NCBI RefSeq assembly: GCF_036248275.1
Contig: NZ_CP109181.1
Coordinates: 4,774,001-4,838,000 of the forward strand
Origin: Streptomyces sp. NBC_01716
Lineage (GTDB): Bacteria > Actinomycetota > Actinomycetes > Streptomycetales > Streptomycetaceae
DNA length: 64,000 nt
Direction: 5' to 3'
A program made the position numbers and the translations under genes. Every line of letters begins with the position of its first letter. The stretch's first letter is position 1. Below the pieces are notes generated by a model that ran no database searches, was not told where the DNA came from, and saw only the letters and a program-made list of their open reading frames with translations. Below are positions 43,905 through 52,682 of this stretch, piece after piece.

Positions 43905-43920
43905 ATGGGTCTAGTCCACC
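43905..43920. promoter_or_regulatory. Candidate DasR-responsive element upstream of msiK
   Basis: The 16-mer ATGGGTCTAGTCCACC matches 12 of 16 positions of the DasR dre consensus as I recall it, including the GGTCTAG core and CCAC. DasR represses chitin and GlcNAc uptake genes, and MsiK powers chitobiose import, so the context fits. Confidence 0.5.
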
Positions 43921-43991
43921 TGGATGAACTTGAGGTGACGGTACCCCCCGTTTCAAGATCTGTCAGTAGCTGGGCCCCACGAAATTCCCGC

Positions 43992-44019
43992 CTGACCTGT
44001 GATCCCCGCCGGTTATAGT
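43992..44019 (+). promoter_or_regulatory. tRNA-Thr promoter
   Basis: CTGACC and TATAGT are spaced by 16 nt. The -10 ends 10 nt before the mature tRNA 5' end. Confidence 0.6.
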
Positions 44020-44029
44020 TTCCCCACAG

Positions 44030-44103
44030 GCCTCCTTAGCTCAGCTGGCCAGAGCAACGCACTTGTAATGCGTAGGTCGTCGGTTCGAATCCGACAGGGG
44101 GCT
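44030..44103 (+). tRNA. tRNA-Thr (anticodon TGT)
   Basis: A 74-nt cloverleaf. The acceptor stem pairs GCCTCCT with AGGGGGC (one G-T pair). The anticodon arm ACGCA-CTTGTAA-TGCGT gives anticodon TGT, and the T arm contains GTTCGAATC. The CCA end is not encoded. The integrase gene of the accessory element lies just downstream facing it, so its 3' half is the likely attachment site. Confidence 0.95.
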
Positions 44104-44108
44104 CAACG

Positions 44109-44143
44109 AAACCCCAGGTCATGTAGGTCGTGACCTGGGGTTT
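44109..44143 (+). terminator. Intrinsic terminator after tRNA-Thr
   Basis: AAACCCCAGGTCA pairs with TGACCTGGGGTTT (13 bp, 9-nt loop) and is followed by T residues. It lies 5 bp after the tRNA. Confidence 0.88.
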
Positions 44144-44231
44144 TCTGGTGTCCGGGGTGTGACGCAACCGGCGGTTGCGGTGCCGGGGAAGGGCTTGCGT
44201 GAGCGATGCGTGAGCGGAGGGTCGTCGGGAC

Positions 44232-45845
44232 CTACTCCCCGGGCTTCTTCCGCTTCGTCTTCTTCTTGCCTCTGGCCTGGGCCTTCTTGGCGCGCCGGGC
44301 CTTCCTCCGGGCTTTCTCCTCCTTGCGGGAGGCTTCCTCGGCCTCGGCCTTGCGCTGGAGGGGGACCAGCTTGGCGGTGGCTTCGGCGGCGTGCTTGCCG
44401 ACGTGGGGCAGAACGCTCTGGTAGATGTCGCGCGTGATGCGGGTGTCGCTGTGGCCGAGGGTGTCGGACACGATTTTGATGTCGATGCCGGCGGCGAGCA
44501 TGAGGGTGGCGGCGCCGTGGTGGAGGTCGTGCAGCCGGATCGGGGGGAGGCCGGAGGCTGCGACGAGTCGTTCGAAGAGGTCGGTGACCTTGCCGGGGTG
44601 AAGCCAGGAGCCGTCTTCCTGGGTGAAAAGGAGGCCGGTCTCGACCCAGACTGATCCCCATTCCGCGCGGTCGGCCTTCTGCTGCTTGCGGTGCTGTTCC
44701 AGGACGCCGGCGGTGTCGTCGTCCAGGGCTACGACGCGGAAGCCGCTGTCGGTCTTCGGTTCGGACGCCTCGACATCCCACCCGTCCTGGACGAGTTGGC
44801 TGGAGACGGTGAGGGTGTGCCGGTCGAGGTTGGTCTCCGACCAGGGCTGGCCGCACGCCTCGCCGCGGCGAAGGCCGCGGAAGGCGATGAGGTGCCACAT
44901 GGCATAGAGCCGGTCTGCGGCGACGAAGTCGAGGAAGGCGCCGGTCTGTTCGGGTGTCCAGACCATGACGGGGGAGGGCTTCTCGCCGGTCTGCTGCCAC
45001 CGGGCAACCCGTTCGTCCGTCCATACCAGGGCCTTCGGCTTGCGGACGGGGTCGATCTCCACATGGGCGGCCGGGTTGAACGTGATGATCTGCTGGCCGA
45101 TCGCGTCGTTCAGGGCGGCGCGGAGCGTGGCCTTGATGTGCTGGCGCGTGGAGGGCCCGGTGATGCGGCGGAAGCCCGGCATCGCGTCGATCGCCGTCTT
45201 CATTGCCTTGCGGCGTGCCCGGCTCTCCGCGCCTTTCCATGGCACGGTCGCCAGTTCCTCGACTGCCGCCCGCCGTTGGGCGTTCTGCTCCACGATGTCG
45301 ACGTTGGCGTCGGTGATGGCGGTGAACATCTCGCTGAGGTGGCTCACGCGCAGCCGGTCGAGACGCCGGGGCCCGAGGTGGGGCTTGAGGTGGACGCGGA
45401 CGTCGGTCTCGTAGCGGCTGATGCCCGATTTCCGGATGCGCTTGCCCGCGAGCCACCGGTCCAGCCACTCGGCCACGGTGAGGCTGCCGACGAGGTCCTG
45501 TCCGGCGTTGAGGCGCCGCCGTGTCTCCTCCACCTCGGGGAGGGGCAGCTTGTCGCGGCTGACGTCGGACAGCATCTCCGCGATGAGGTGGATGCCCTCG
45601 GGGTCGTCCGCGTCGGCGAGGCCGAGAAGCGCGCGGACGTGGTCGAGGTCGGCTTGCGCGGCCTTGAGGGTGTCGTAGCCGGCGCGGTTGAAGGAGCGGC
45701 GGGTGCCGTCTTTGCGGGGTGGGAGTTCCTGGCGTATGGAGTAGGAGCCGTGCTTGCGGCTGGTGAGTTTGGGGCACTTTTTGCCCAGTGGTCTGCCGGT
45801 CTTGGGGTCGCGGCAGTAGCAGCGGCGGTGGGTGGAGCCCTTCAA
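44232..45845 (-). CDS. int: Tyrosine recombinase (site-specific integrase)
   Basis: A 537-residue integrase. It has an N-terminal Cys-containing arm-binding region (HRRCYCRDPKTGRPLGKKCP), a core-binding domain (SLTVAEWLDRWLAGKRIRKS), and a catalytic domain with the first Arg in FRGLRRGEACG, the HxxR box altered to LHDLHHGAATL (His442 for Arg), LGHSDTRIT and the nucleophile in RDIYQSVLPHVG. A Lys/Arg-rich tail follows (KARRKARRAKKAQARGKKKT). The TTG start follows GGAGGA by 6 nt and overlaps the regulator stop (TTGA). It should recombine at the tRNA-Thr 3' end; the altered box needs checking. Confidence 0.92.
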   Translation of the reverse strand: MKGSTHRRCYCRDPKTGRPLGKKCPKLTSRKHGSYSIRQELPPRKDGTRRSFNRAGYDTLKAAQADLDHVRALLGLADADDPEGIHLIAEMLSDVSRDKLPLPEVEETRRRLNAGQDLVGSLTVAEWLDRWLAGKRIRKSGISRYETDVRVHLKPHLGPRRLDRLRVSHLSEMFTAITDANVDIVEQNAQRRAAVEELATVPWKGAESRARRKAMKTAIDAMPGFRRITGPSTRQHIKATLRAALNDAIGQQIITFNPAAHVEIDPVRKPKALVWTDERVARWQQTGEKPSPVMVWTPEQTGAFLDFVAADRLYAMWHLIAFRGLRRGEACGQPWSETNLDRHTLTVSSQLVQDGWDVEASEPKTDSGFRVVALDDDTAGVLEQHRKQQKADRAEWGSVWVETGLLFTQEDGSWLHPGKVTDLFERLVAASGLPPIRLHDLHHGAATLMLAAGIDIKIVSDTLGHSDTRITRDIYQSVLPHVGKHAAEATAKLVPLQRKAEAEEASRKEEKARRKARRAKKAQARGKKKTKRKKPGE

Positions 45846-46528
45846 AGGCGGTCCTCCGGTCTCCGGTTGGTGCTGTTCATGGTTTCGGGGATGTCGACGT
45901 CGGCCAGTGCGGGCGGGAGGTCGGGCGGGGTGGCCCCGTCGTCGCGGAGGTCGCGGCGGAGGTAGCGCAGCGTGTACTTGGCGGAGATGGCCTGATCTCC
46001 GTACGTGGACCGTCTGCGTTCGGCTTCTTCCTTCTCGGCACGGCTCGTTGCCGTCTTGGCCGCGAACCGGGCCTGTTCTTCTTCTTCGAGCGCGGCGATG
46101 GCGGTGTGGACGAGGCTGGTGTGGGCTTCGAAGTCGGGCACCAGCCCCGCGTCGTAGTCGCGAACGTCTTCCTCGCCGGTGAAGCGCCGCAGGGCGTCCC
46201 AGGTGGGCACGAGGGACTGGAAGGGCAGTTCCTGGGTCTCTTCGACGTAGCCGACGGGGAAGATCAGGCAGCCCGGGTACGTCTTGAGGGCGGCGGCCAG
46301 GACCATGACGTCGACCAGCGGAAGGCTCGCGCGGCGTCCGGATTCCATGTTGGCGATCACGTTGCGCGGGATGGGATGGCCCAGCCGCTCGCACTCGTCG
46401 GCCAGTTCCTGCGCGCTCCACCTCATTTCCTTTCTCCTGCGCCGGACTTCGCCGGCCACGTTCGCCTGGACGCGGTCCACCCATTCCGGGAAGTCGTCCT
46501 CATCAGCATCCACACCGCGTTGTGTCAT
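45842..46528 (-). CDS. XRE-like helix-turn-helix regulator of the element
   Basis: A 228-residue protein. The N-terminal HTH includes VQANVAGEVRRRRKEMRWSA, QELADECERLGHP and IPRNVIANMESGRR (about residues 20-68). The rest is helical and acidic with no recognised domain. It is upstream of and coupled to the integrase (TTGA overlap) and divergent from the excisionase-like gene. It probably controls integration, excision or replication. Confidence 0.83.
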   Translation of the reverse strand: MTQRGVDADEDDFPEWVDRVQANVAGEVRRRRKEMRWSAQELADECERLGHPIPRNVIANMESGRRASLPLVDVMVLAAALKTYPGCLIFPVGYVEETQELPFQSLVPTWDALRRFTGEEDVRDYDAGLVPDFEAHTSLVHTAIAALEEEEQARFAAKTATSRAEKEEAERRRSTYGDQAISAKYTLRYLRRDLRDDGATPPDLPPALADVDIPETMNSTNRRPEDRL

Positions 46529-46543
46529 GAGGACACATTAACT

Positions 46544-46555
46544 TGAGGATCCTTA
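46544..46555. promoter_or_regulatory. Candidate operator in int/xis divergent region
   Basis: TGAGGATCCTTA is a 12-bp near-palindrome around AGGATCCT, and a second TGAGGA lies 17 bp to the left (about 46527-46532). The gap is AT-rich and separates the divergent regulator-int and xis-helicase transcription units. Confidence 0.4.
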
Positions 46556-46624
46556 TTGGTGTCGCCTGGAGCCGGACGTGATTGCCGCGTTCGCCGAGGG
46601 CTGTACCGAGAAGGGGCGCACCGT

Positions 46625-46864
46625 ATGCGCGAAGACGCGGCCGACGGCCGGATGAAGGGTTCGAAGGGGATGAGCCGGGAGGAGCTGCTCGCTCTGCCGG
46701 TGGCTGTTGACCTGGATACGGGCAACCGTGCTCTGGGGCTCGGCCGGAGCAAGGGGTACGAGCTGGCGAAGCGGGGCGAGTACCCGTGCAAGGTGCTGCG
46801 GCTGGGCAAGGCGTACCGGGTGGTGACGGCGGATCTGCTGGGTCTGCTGGGGCTGGCGGCGTGA
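46625..46864 (+). CDS. xis: Excisionase-like small HTH protein
   Basis: A 79-residue MerR/Xis-like protein: LPVAVDLDTGNRALGLGRSK, then GYELAKRGEYPCKVLRLGKA YRV, the usual helix-turn-helix-wing of excisionases that bend DNA with a tyrosine integrase. GAGAAGGGG precedes the ATG. It is divergent from the regulator-int pair and just upstream of the DUF3631 gene. Confidence 0.8.
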   Translation: MREDAADGRMKGSKGMSREELLALPVAVDLDTGNRALGLGRSKGYELAKRGEYPCKVLRLGKAYRVVTADLLGLLGLAA

Positions 46865-47076
46865 AGGGGCGGCAACGTAGCAGACGGTTCTGCGTTGAGC
46901 TGACACAGAAACGCTGGACTGTTGCCGGGCGTGGACGTACGGTCCGTGTTCCCTCGGGAGACGGAGTGGCCCTCCGGCGCGGCAACGCCCAAGGCCACCG
47001 CAGCCCCGAGCGGTCCGTGAGTCAACCCGGCGGCAAGGGCGTGAAGGCCCGCCACCGCCAGAGAAGGAGCCGCCCG

Positions 47077-48339
47077 GTGGAACAGCCCCAAGCCGAGCCC
47101 CATTCCGCGCCCAGCAAGCCGTCGTGGCCGCCCGTCGCCGTCCCCGGCCAGCACATCGGCGACGGAGCGCCTGACGCCGCTTCGGCGGATCTGCCCGCCG
47201 ATCAGGTCGCGCCGGAGCCGGAGTCGACGGCTGCCTCAGCGTTGCTGGACGAACTGCGCGGCCAGATAGCGAAGTTCGTGATCCTGCCCTCGGTGGAGGC
47301 TCTGGATGCGGTGACGTTGTGGGTGGCGGCGACGCATCTGCAGCCCGCCTGGCAGCACGCGCCGCGTCTGGCGGTGGTGGGGCCGGCGAAGCGGTGTGGC
47401 AAATCGCGGCTGCTGGACGTGCTGACCGAGACGGTCCACGAGCCGATGCTCACCATAAACACCACCCCGGCGGCGATCTTCCGGTCGATCACCGAGGAGC
47501 CGCCCACGCTCCTGGTGGATGAGGCGGACACCATCTTCGGCACGCCGAAGCAGGCGGAGAAGAACGAGGAGATGCGCGGTCTGCTCAACGCCGGCCATCA
47601 GCGCAACCGGTACGTCACCCGTGTCGTCGGCAACGACCACACGCCCCACAAGTTCGCCACCTTCGCCATGGCGGCCCTTGCGGGGATCGGCGACCTGCCC
47701 GACACGATCATGGACCGGTCGGTCGTGGTCCGCATGCGCCGCCGCGCGGAGGGGGAGCGTGTCAAGCCCTTCCGCTCCCGCCGGGACATCCCCGCCCTGC
47801 ACGATCTCCGCGACCGGCTCGCCGAGTGGGCCAGACCGCTGCTGGAGACGGCGGCAGAGCTGGAGCCGGGCATGCCGGTGGAGGACCGGGCCGCCGACAC
47901 CTGGGAGCCATTGGTCATCATCGCCGACCTCGCCGCCGGGCCCTGGCCCGACTTGGCCCGCACGGCGTGCGTGAGGATGGTCGCCACCGAGGTGGAGGCG
48001 GAGGAGGACCAGCCTGGTGGAGCGCGGATCCTGGCCGACATCCGCAGGGTCTTCGCCGCCCAGCGCGAGCCCGACAGCCTGCCGACGGACGACCTCCTCC
48101 ACCAGCTCCGCCAGGACGCCGAGAGTCCGTGGGCGGAATGGGGGCGCAACGGGCTGAGCGCCCGGGATCTGGCGTCCGTGCTGCGGGAGTTCGGCGTCAA
48201 GCCGGGCAACGTCCGGCTGCCGGACGGAACCCAGCGCAAGGGCTACATGCGCAACAAGTTCCTCGACGCGTGGCGGCGCTACTGCCCCACCGTCCACCCC
48301 GTAGATCCACCGCCCGGCGCGGGGCCCACCACGGGCTGA
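47077..48339 (+). CDS. DUF3631-domain helicase/replication protein
   Basis: A 420-residue P-loop protein. The Walker A variant VVGPAKRCGKSRLLDVLTET and Walker B LLVDEADTIFG are followed by TPHKFATFAMAALAGIGDLP and DTIMDRSVVVRMRRR, the layout of DUF3631 proteins of actinomycete elements and phages, thought to work in replication. The GTG at 47077 has AGAAGGAG at good spacing; a GTG at 46861 overlapping the xis stop would add 72 residues of basic, less conserved sequence. The C-terminal domain has a winged-helix-like motif (SARDLASVLREFGVKPGNVR). Confidence 0.85.
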   Translation: MEQPQAEPHSAPSKPSWPPVAVPGQHIGDGAPDAASADLPADQVAPEPESTAASALLDELRGQIAKFVILPSVEALDAVTLWVAATHLQPAWQHAPRLAVVGPAKRCGKSRLLDVLTETVHEPMLTINTTPAAIFRSITEEPPTLLVDEADTIFGTPKQAEKNEEMRGLLNAGHQRNRYVTRVVGNDHTPHKFATFAMAALAGIGDLPDTIMDRSVVVRMRRRAEGERVKPFRSRRDIPALHDLRDRLAEWARPLLETAAELEPGMPVEDRAADTWEPLVIIADLAAGPWPDLARTACVRMVATEVEAEEDQPGGARILADIRRVFAAQREPDSLPTDDLLHQLRQDAESPWAEWGRNGLSARDLASVLREFGVKPGNVRLPDGTQRKGYMRNKFLDAWRRYCPTVHPVDPPPGAGPTTG

Positions 48340-48363
48340 GCCCGCACCCCAGGCCGCCGTCCC

Positions 48364-48675
48364 TGCCGTCCCTGCCGTAATCCCGCAGGTCACACACCCT
48401 GCGGACAAGACGGCAACTGGCCCCAAGACGGCAACACGATCATGAGACCCACGCCGCCCCACCGGGACAGTGCCCGGATCCGTCTTGTGCCGTCCCGCGC
48501 GTCCCCGCCGTATCTCCCCAGGTCACAGCGGTGCGCGCTGGGACGGCATGGCACAACAGTCCCGTCCCGCCCCCGGCCGGGACGGCAGGGGAACGCCACG
48601 GCCGTCGGCCGTGACGCCACACCGGAGCACCTGCCGTCCCTGCCCTGACCTGCGCTTGCAACGGCCAAGACGGCT
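48364..48675. repeat. Iteron cluster TGCCGTC/GACGGCA, candidate replication origin
   Basis: The 369-bp gap between the helicase gene and the DUF2637 gene carries seven exact copies of the heptamer TGCCGTC or its complement GACGGCA (at 48364, 48409, 48427, 48488, 48542, 48581, 48632) and two one-base variants (48373, 48669). CAAGACGGCAAC occurs twice and CAGGTCACA twice. Less than one copy is expected by chance. The place next to a replication gene suggests an origin or a regulator array. Confidence 0.75.
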
Positions 48676-48708
48676 AATACGGACCACCGCGACCCGAGGA
48701 GAACCCGC

Positions 48709-49506
48709 TTGCCCCACCCCACCACCATCCGGCACCAGATCACCAACGCGACGACGCAGGGCCAGGGGGTGATGAAGCACACGGCTGAGCGGTATGCGCT
48801 CGTGGCCGCTGGCGCCGTCATCGTGGCCCTGACCACCGGGGCGTTCTGGCTCTCCTACGCGCATCTCGCCGAGGTCGCAGGAAAGCACGGACTGGGCGGC
48901 TCACCCGTCCGTCAATGGGCCTGGCCGGCGACCCTGGACGCGTTCATTGTCGCGGGCGAACTCCTCATGCTCCGCGCCGGTCTGCGCAGGGTCACCGACG
49001 GATGGGCCATCGCCGTGACCGCCACCGGATCGGTCGGCTCCATCGCCCTCAACGTCGCAGGCGTCAGCGGCACCGACAACACCAACGCCGTGCCGCTGCT
49101 TGACTACGTGGTCGCCGCGGTCCCGCCCACCGCAGCCCTGCTCGCTTTCGGTGTCCTGATGCGGCAGATCCACCAGCTCGTCGACCAACCCACAGGCCAT
49201 CCGGACACGGTTTCCGACCAGCCTCCCGGCCTGCCGACCACCGCGTCCGCCGAGACGCCGGAATCACCGGCCCCGGTGGTGGAGAGCAAGCCGCGCGGTG
49301 GCCGTCCGGCGAAAGCCCCGGTCGAGGAGCTTGTGGAGATCGGCCGGACCGCTCTCGCTGAGCACGGCAAGCTCAGCCGGTCCCTTCTCCGGAAGGCCAT
49401 CAAGGACAGGGACTTGACGATCGGCAGTGAGCGGCAGACCGAGGTGATGGACATCCTCCGGCCTGAGATCGAAGCCGGAGCCGGGTCCGGTCAGGACAGC
49501 GGGTGA
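48709..49506 (+). CDS. DUF2637 membrane protein (Spd-like)
   Basis: A 265-residue protein with four hydrophobic helices (ALVAAGAVIVALTTGAFWLS, WPATLDAFIVAGELLMLRAG, WAIAVTATGSVGSIALNVAG, LLDYVVAAVPPTAALLAFGV), as in DUF2637 proteins found on Streptomyces plasmids and integrative elements, where they are linked with plasmid spread. A C-terminal DNA-binding-like segment reads GRTALAEHGKLSRSLLRKAI. The TTG start has GGAGAA 7 nt upstream. Confidence 0.85.
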   Translation: MPHPTTIRHQITNATTQGQGVMKHTAERYALVAAGAVIVALTTGAFWLSYAHLAEVAGKHGLGGSPVRQWAWPATLDAFIVAGELLMLRAGLRRVTDGWAIAVTATGSVGSIALNVAGVSGTDNTNAVPLLDYVVAAVPPTAALLAFGVLMRQIHQLVDQPTGHPDTVSDQPPGLPTTASAETPESPAPVVESKPRGGRPAKAPVEELVEIGRTALAEHGKLSRSLLRKAIKDRDLTIGSERQTEVMDILRPEIEAGAGSGQDSG

Positions 49507-49675
49507 CCGGAATCCCAACGGGGTGACCGGAACCCCTTCCGGTCACCCCGACCAGCCGACCACCCGCACTCGTTGCCCCCGTCCACAGCTGTGGATATCG
49601 CGCCTGACCACAGCAGCCGCCCGCCCTTCCCTGTGGACCACCCGCCCTGCCCCGCCCACTTTCGGAGAACCGTTC

Positions 49676-50377
49676 GTGACCTACCGCCCGCACCGCCCCG
49701 ACCACACCCCCGACGAGCCGACGACACCGAAGTCGCCTGGGCAGACGGAACGTTTGCAGCGGGAGATGACAGCCACCAGCACCAGCGGAGCAAGGTATGC
49801 CGTTGGACGGTCCAAGGGCCGTTCCAACGGGGGCGTCTCCGCCCCGGGGGTGGCGGAGGGGTTCGGGCACCAGGGGGTGCCCGAGCAGAACGATCCCGCT
49901 GACGTCTCGACGTCTGCTGTTGTGCCGTTGCCGCGTGCTGCTGATCATGCCGCGCTGCACCGCGTCGCCCACCGTCGTGAGCGCCAGGACGAGCAGCGCA
50001 AAGAGCGTGTCGATGTCCGCTACAGCGTCGGTGAGAAGACCGGCATCCTCGGCATGGCCCAGTCGCTGAACATCGCCGCCGCCCACTACGTCGGCGCTGT
50101 CGTCATGGCCCACGTGCACGGTGACCTCGCCCTGCCCGGCCAGCGCACCGCGCTGGACGACTACATCGACGAACTCAACGCGCTGCGCGCCCAGGTCACC
50201 CACATCGGCCGCAACCTCAACCAGGTCACGAAGAAGCTCAACTCCGGCGGCCACCCACACTCCGGGGACAGCGCCCTGCTCGCCCAGACCGAGCGCACCC
50301 TGACCGCTGCAGGCGCGGCCGTGCGGGACATCGCACAGGCCGCGAACCAGGTGGTCAGCAAGAGGGCCGTCCGTTGA
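49676..50377 (+). CDS. MobC-like relaxosome protein
   Basis: A 233-residue protein. The C-terminal half resembles the MobC family of mobilization proteins: GMAQSLNIAAAHYVGAVVMA, LDDYIDELNALRAQVTHIGR and NLNQVTKKLNSGGH. It includes a preceding R/K/E-rich stretch (RRERQDEQRKERVDVRYSVG). The N-terminus is Pro/Thr rich. The GTG start has GGAGAA 6 nt upstream. The stop overlaps the TTG of the relaxase, so they are coupled. It should help the relaxase open the transfer origin. Confidence 0.83.
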   Translation: MTYRPHRPDHTPDEPTTPKSPGQTERLQREMTATSTSGARYAVGRSKGRSNGGVSAPGVAEGFGHQGVPEQNDPADVSTSAVVPLPRAADHAALHRVAHRRERQDEQRKERVDVRYSVGEKTGILGMAQSLNIAAAHYVGAVVMAHVHGDLALPGQRTALDDYIDELNALRAQVTHIGRNLNQVTKKLNSGGHPHSGDSALLAQTERTLTAAGAAVRDIAQAANQVVSKRAVR

Positions 50378-52017
50378 TCGCGAAGATCAACAGTGGCAAG
50401 AGCACCGCCGGCCTGGTCCGCTACCTCTTCGACACGGAGAAGGCGAAGGGCCACACGGACCCGCACCTGGTCGCGTCTTTCGACGGCTTCGCGCCCGACC
50501 CCGGCCGCGCCGAGGACTCCGACGCCGTCAGGAAGCTCCTGGTCGCGGATCTCGACCTGCACGTCAAGCAGGCCAAGAGGCTGGGACGCGCCCCGGACCA
50601 GCATGTGTGGCACTGCTCGGTCCGCGCCGCCGAGAGCGACCGCATTCTCACGGACGAGGAGTGGGCCGATGTCGCCCGCCGGGTCGTTCATGCCACCGGC
50701 ATCGCCCCCGAGGGTGATCCGGACGGGTGCCGGTGGGTGGCGGTCCGGCACGCACCGGACCACATCCACATCGCCGCCACCACCGTCCGGGCGGACCTGC
50801 GGGGCGCCCGGCACTGGAACGACTACCTCACCGCGGACCGTGAACTCGCCGCCGTCGAGAAGCACTACGGCCTGCAGCAGGTCGTACGCGGCGACCGCAC
50901 CGCCGCCAAACGCCCCACCCGCGCCGAGCAGGAGAAGGCCAAGCGCGCCGGCAGCAAGACAACGGCCCGTGAGCGTTTGCGTGCCGCGGCCCGTACGGCG
51001 GTGGCCGCCGCGAGGAGTGCGGAGGAGTTTCTCGTCCTGCTGGAGCACACCGAGGGGGTGCTCGTCGAGGTCAAGCGCTTCCCCTCCGGCGACATCCGCG
51101 GCTACACCCTCGCCCTGGAAGGTGACACCAACAGCGAGCGGGAGCCGGTCTGGTACTCCGGGTCGAAGCTCTCCCCTGACTTGTCGTGGCCCAGGGTCAG
51201 CGAACGGCTGACCGGCACAGGCGCCACCGCGCGCCCGTGGCAGGACGCGATCACCGCCATCGAGGACATTCCCCGTGCTCTCGCGCACGACGGGGCGCCG
51301 GCCGCGCAGGCCCACATCACGGCACTCGGCGAAACCCTCGACGCCCTGCCGCTGCTCGCTCCCGCCTCCCACCGGGAGGAACTCCGGCGGGCGGCAGCGG
51401 CCTTCGAACGCGCCTCCCGCTCCCGCGTCCAGGCTGAGAACCACCACGCCGCGCGGCTGCGGGGAGCGGTCAGGACCATGCTCCGCACCCCACCACTGAA
51501 CAGTTCCGACGGCACGCTTCTGGCCCTGTTGCTCGACACGATCGTCCTGGCCACCGCTGCCACCTTGCGATGGCACGACCTGCACCACCACGACCAGCAG
51601 GTCACCGCCACGCGTGATGCCCTCACCCACCTCCACGTGGCCGCGGACCAGGCCGCCGTCACCGCCCTCGCCGCCGTCAAACGGACAGGGCCGAGCAGTC
51701 CCGTGGTCCGGCTCCGGTACGAGGGCGTCGTCCGCATGGTGCTGCCCGAACACGCCGACCAGATCCTCAACACCCGCGACTGGGAGGCGCTCGCCGCAAC
51801 CCTCGCGCGAGCCGACACCCGTGGCCTCGACCCCGTCGACGTCCTGCGCGCCGTTACCCAGCGCCCCCTCGACGACGCCCGGTACCCCGCACGCCTCCTC
51901 GCCTGGCGCATCCAACAAACCACCCACACCACACAGACACCCCGCACCGCACCGCCGGCACCACAGCCCACACCAAGTCTGGCGCGCCAGCCCGGCGGGC
52001 CGCGCACCCGCCACTGA
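50374..52017 (+). CDS. Relaxase/mobilization nuclease (HUH type)
   Basis: A 547-residue MobA/VirD2-like relaxase. The metal-binding HUH motif is in VRHAPDHIHIAATTVRADLR (about residues 124-133). The N-terminus MIAKINSGKSTAGLVRYLFD suits this family, where the catalytic Tyr lies near the start (Tyr17 here is a candidate). The C-terminal 300 residues are Ala-rich helical. The TTG start overlaps the mobC-like stop. No type IV coupling protein or FtsK-like gene is present in the window, so conjugative help must come from elsewhere. Confidence 0.88.
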   Translation: MIAKINSGKSTAGLVRYLFDTEKAKGHTDPHLVASFDGFAPDPGRAEDSDAVRKLLVADLDLHVKQAKRLGRAPDQHVWHCSVRAAESDRILTDEEWADVARRVVHATGIAPEGDPDGCRWVAVRHAPDHIHIAATTVRADLRGARHWNDYLTADRELAAVEKHYGLQQVVRGDRTAAKRPTRAEQEKAKRAGSKTTARERLRAAARTAVAAARSAEEFLVLLEHTEGVLVEVKRFPSGDIRGYTLALEGDTNSEREPVWYSGSKLSPDLSWPRVSERLTGTGATARPWQDAITAIEDIPRALAHDGAPAAQAHITALGETLDALPLLAPASHREELRRAAAAFERASRSRVQAENHHAARLRGAVRTMLRTPPLNSSDGTLLALLLDTIVLATAATLRWHDLHHHDQQVTATRDALTHLHVAADQAAVTALAAVKRTGPSSPVVRLRYEGVVRMVLPEHADQILNTRDWEALAATLARADTRGLDPVDVLRAVTQRPLDDARYPARLLAWRIQQTTHTTQTPRTAPPAPQPTPSLARQPGGPRTRH

Positions 52018-52056
52018 CCCCCGGAAGCCAAGTCCAGCGAGTCATGGAGGTACCTC

Positions 52057-52560
52057 ATGCCCCGCGCACCACCCCGCGATTCATCGCGAAGCGCTCACCA
52101 GCTCAGCCCCATCCACACCACATTGCACAAGGAACCGCCCATGCCCCAGACCCACATCCGCCCCGACGTCGTCGCCCTTCTCGCCGACGTGGACTGGCAC
52201 GGCCGCCGAGATGAACGCCCGTACCACCGCGACGGCCGTCCCTTCACCCTCGCCGAGCAGCGCCTGGTCAGCACCGTCACCCCGGAAGAAGGGGCCGCCG
52301 CACGCCAGCAGATACGGCGCGAGAACGAGTGGCTGGACGAAGTCGACGCGATGAGGGACGACTTCGTCGCCCTCGTCAGGAAGTACCTCGCCCGGCTCCC
52401 CAAGGGCTCCGTGGTCGCCGACGCCATCGGCATCATGACCGACGAGGACTACGCCGAGTACGAACGCCTCGTCCCGATCGTCACCGCACAGGACACCCTC
52501 GAATACCGCGCCACCCACGGAAACTCGACCGAACACCTCACCGGACCCACGGAGGACTGA
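52057..52560 (+). CDS. Hypothetical protein of the mobilization region
   Basis: A 167-residue protein without a recognised domain. It is acidic and mostly helical (RPDVVALLADVDWHGRRDER, GAAARQQIRRENEWLDEVDA, FVALVRKYLARLPKGSVVAD). The first ATG has a strong GGAGG site, but the first 28 codons have weak third-position GC; the ATG at 52141 with AAGGA is a good alternative. It is the last gene of the mobilization run and is followed by a terminator. Confidence 0.65.
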   Translation: MPRAPPRDSSRSAHQLSPIHTTLHKEPPMPQTHIRPDVVALLADVDWHGRRDERPYHRDGRPFTLAEQRLVSTVTPEEGAAARQQIRRENEWLDEVDAMRDDFVALVRKYLARLPKGSVVADAIGIMTDEDYAEYERLVPIVTAQDTLEYRATHGNSTEHLTGPTED

Positions 52561-52647
52561 CCGCACACGCCGACAGCGGGCGAGCCCCAGAGCCCTAACG
52601 GCTGCCGCGTGCCCGCCTGAAGCCACCACCGCACACAGAAACGCACC

Positions 52648-52682
52648 GCAGCCCCGCATGCCGAAACGGCACGCGGGGCTGC
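52648..52682. terminator. Terminator between mobilization region and DUF317 gene
   Basis: GCAGCCCCGC-A-TGCCG pairs with CGGCA-C-GCGGGGCTGC (one mismatch, AAA loop), between converging genes. Confidence 0.85.
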
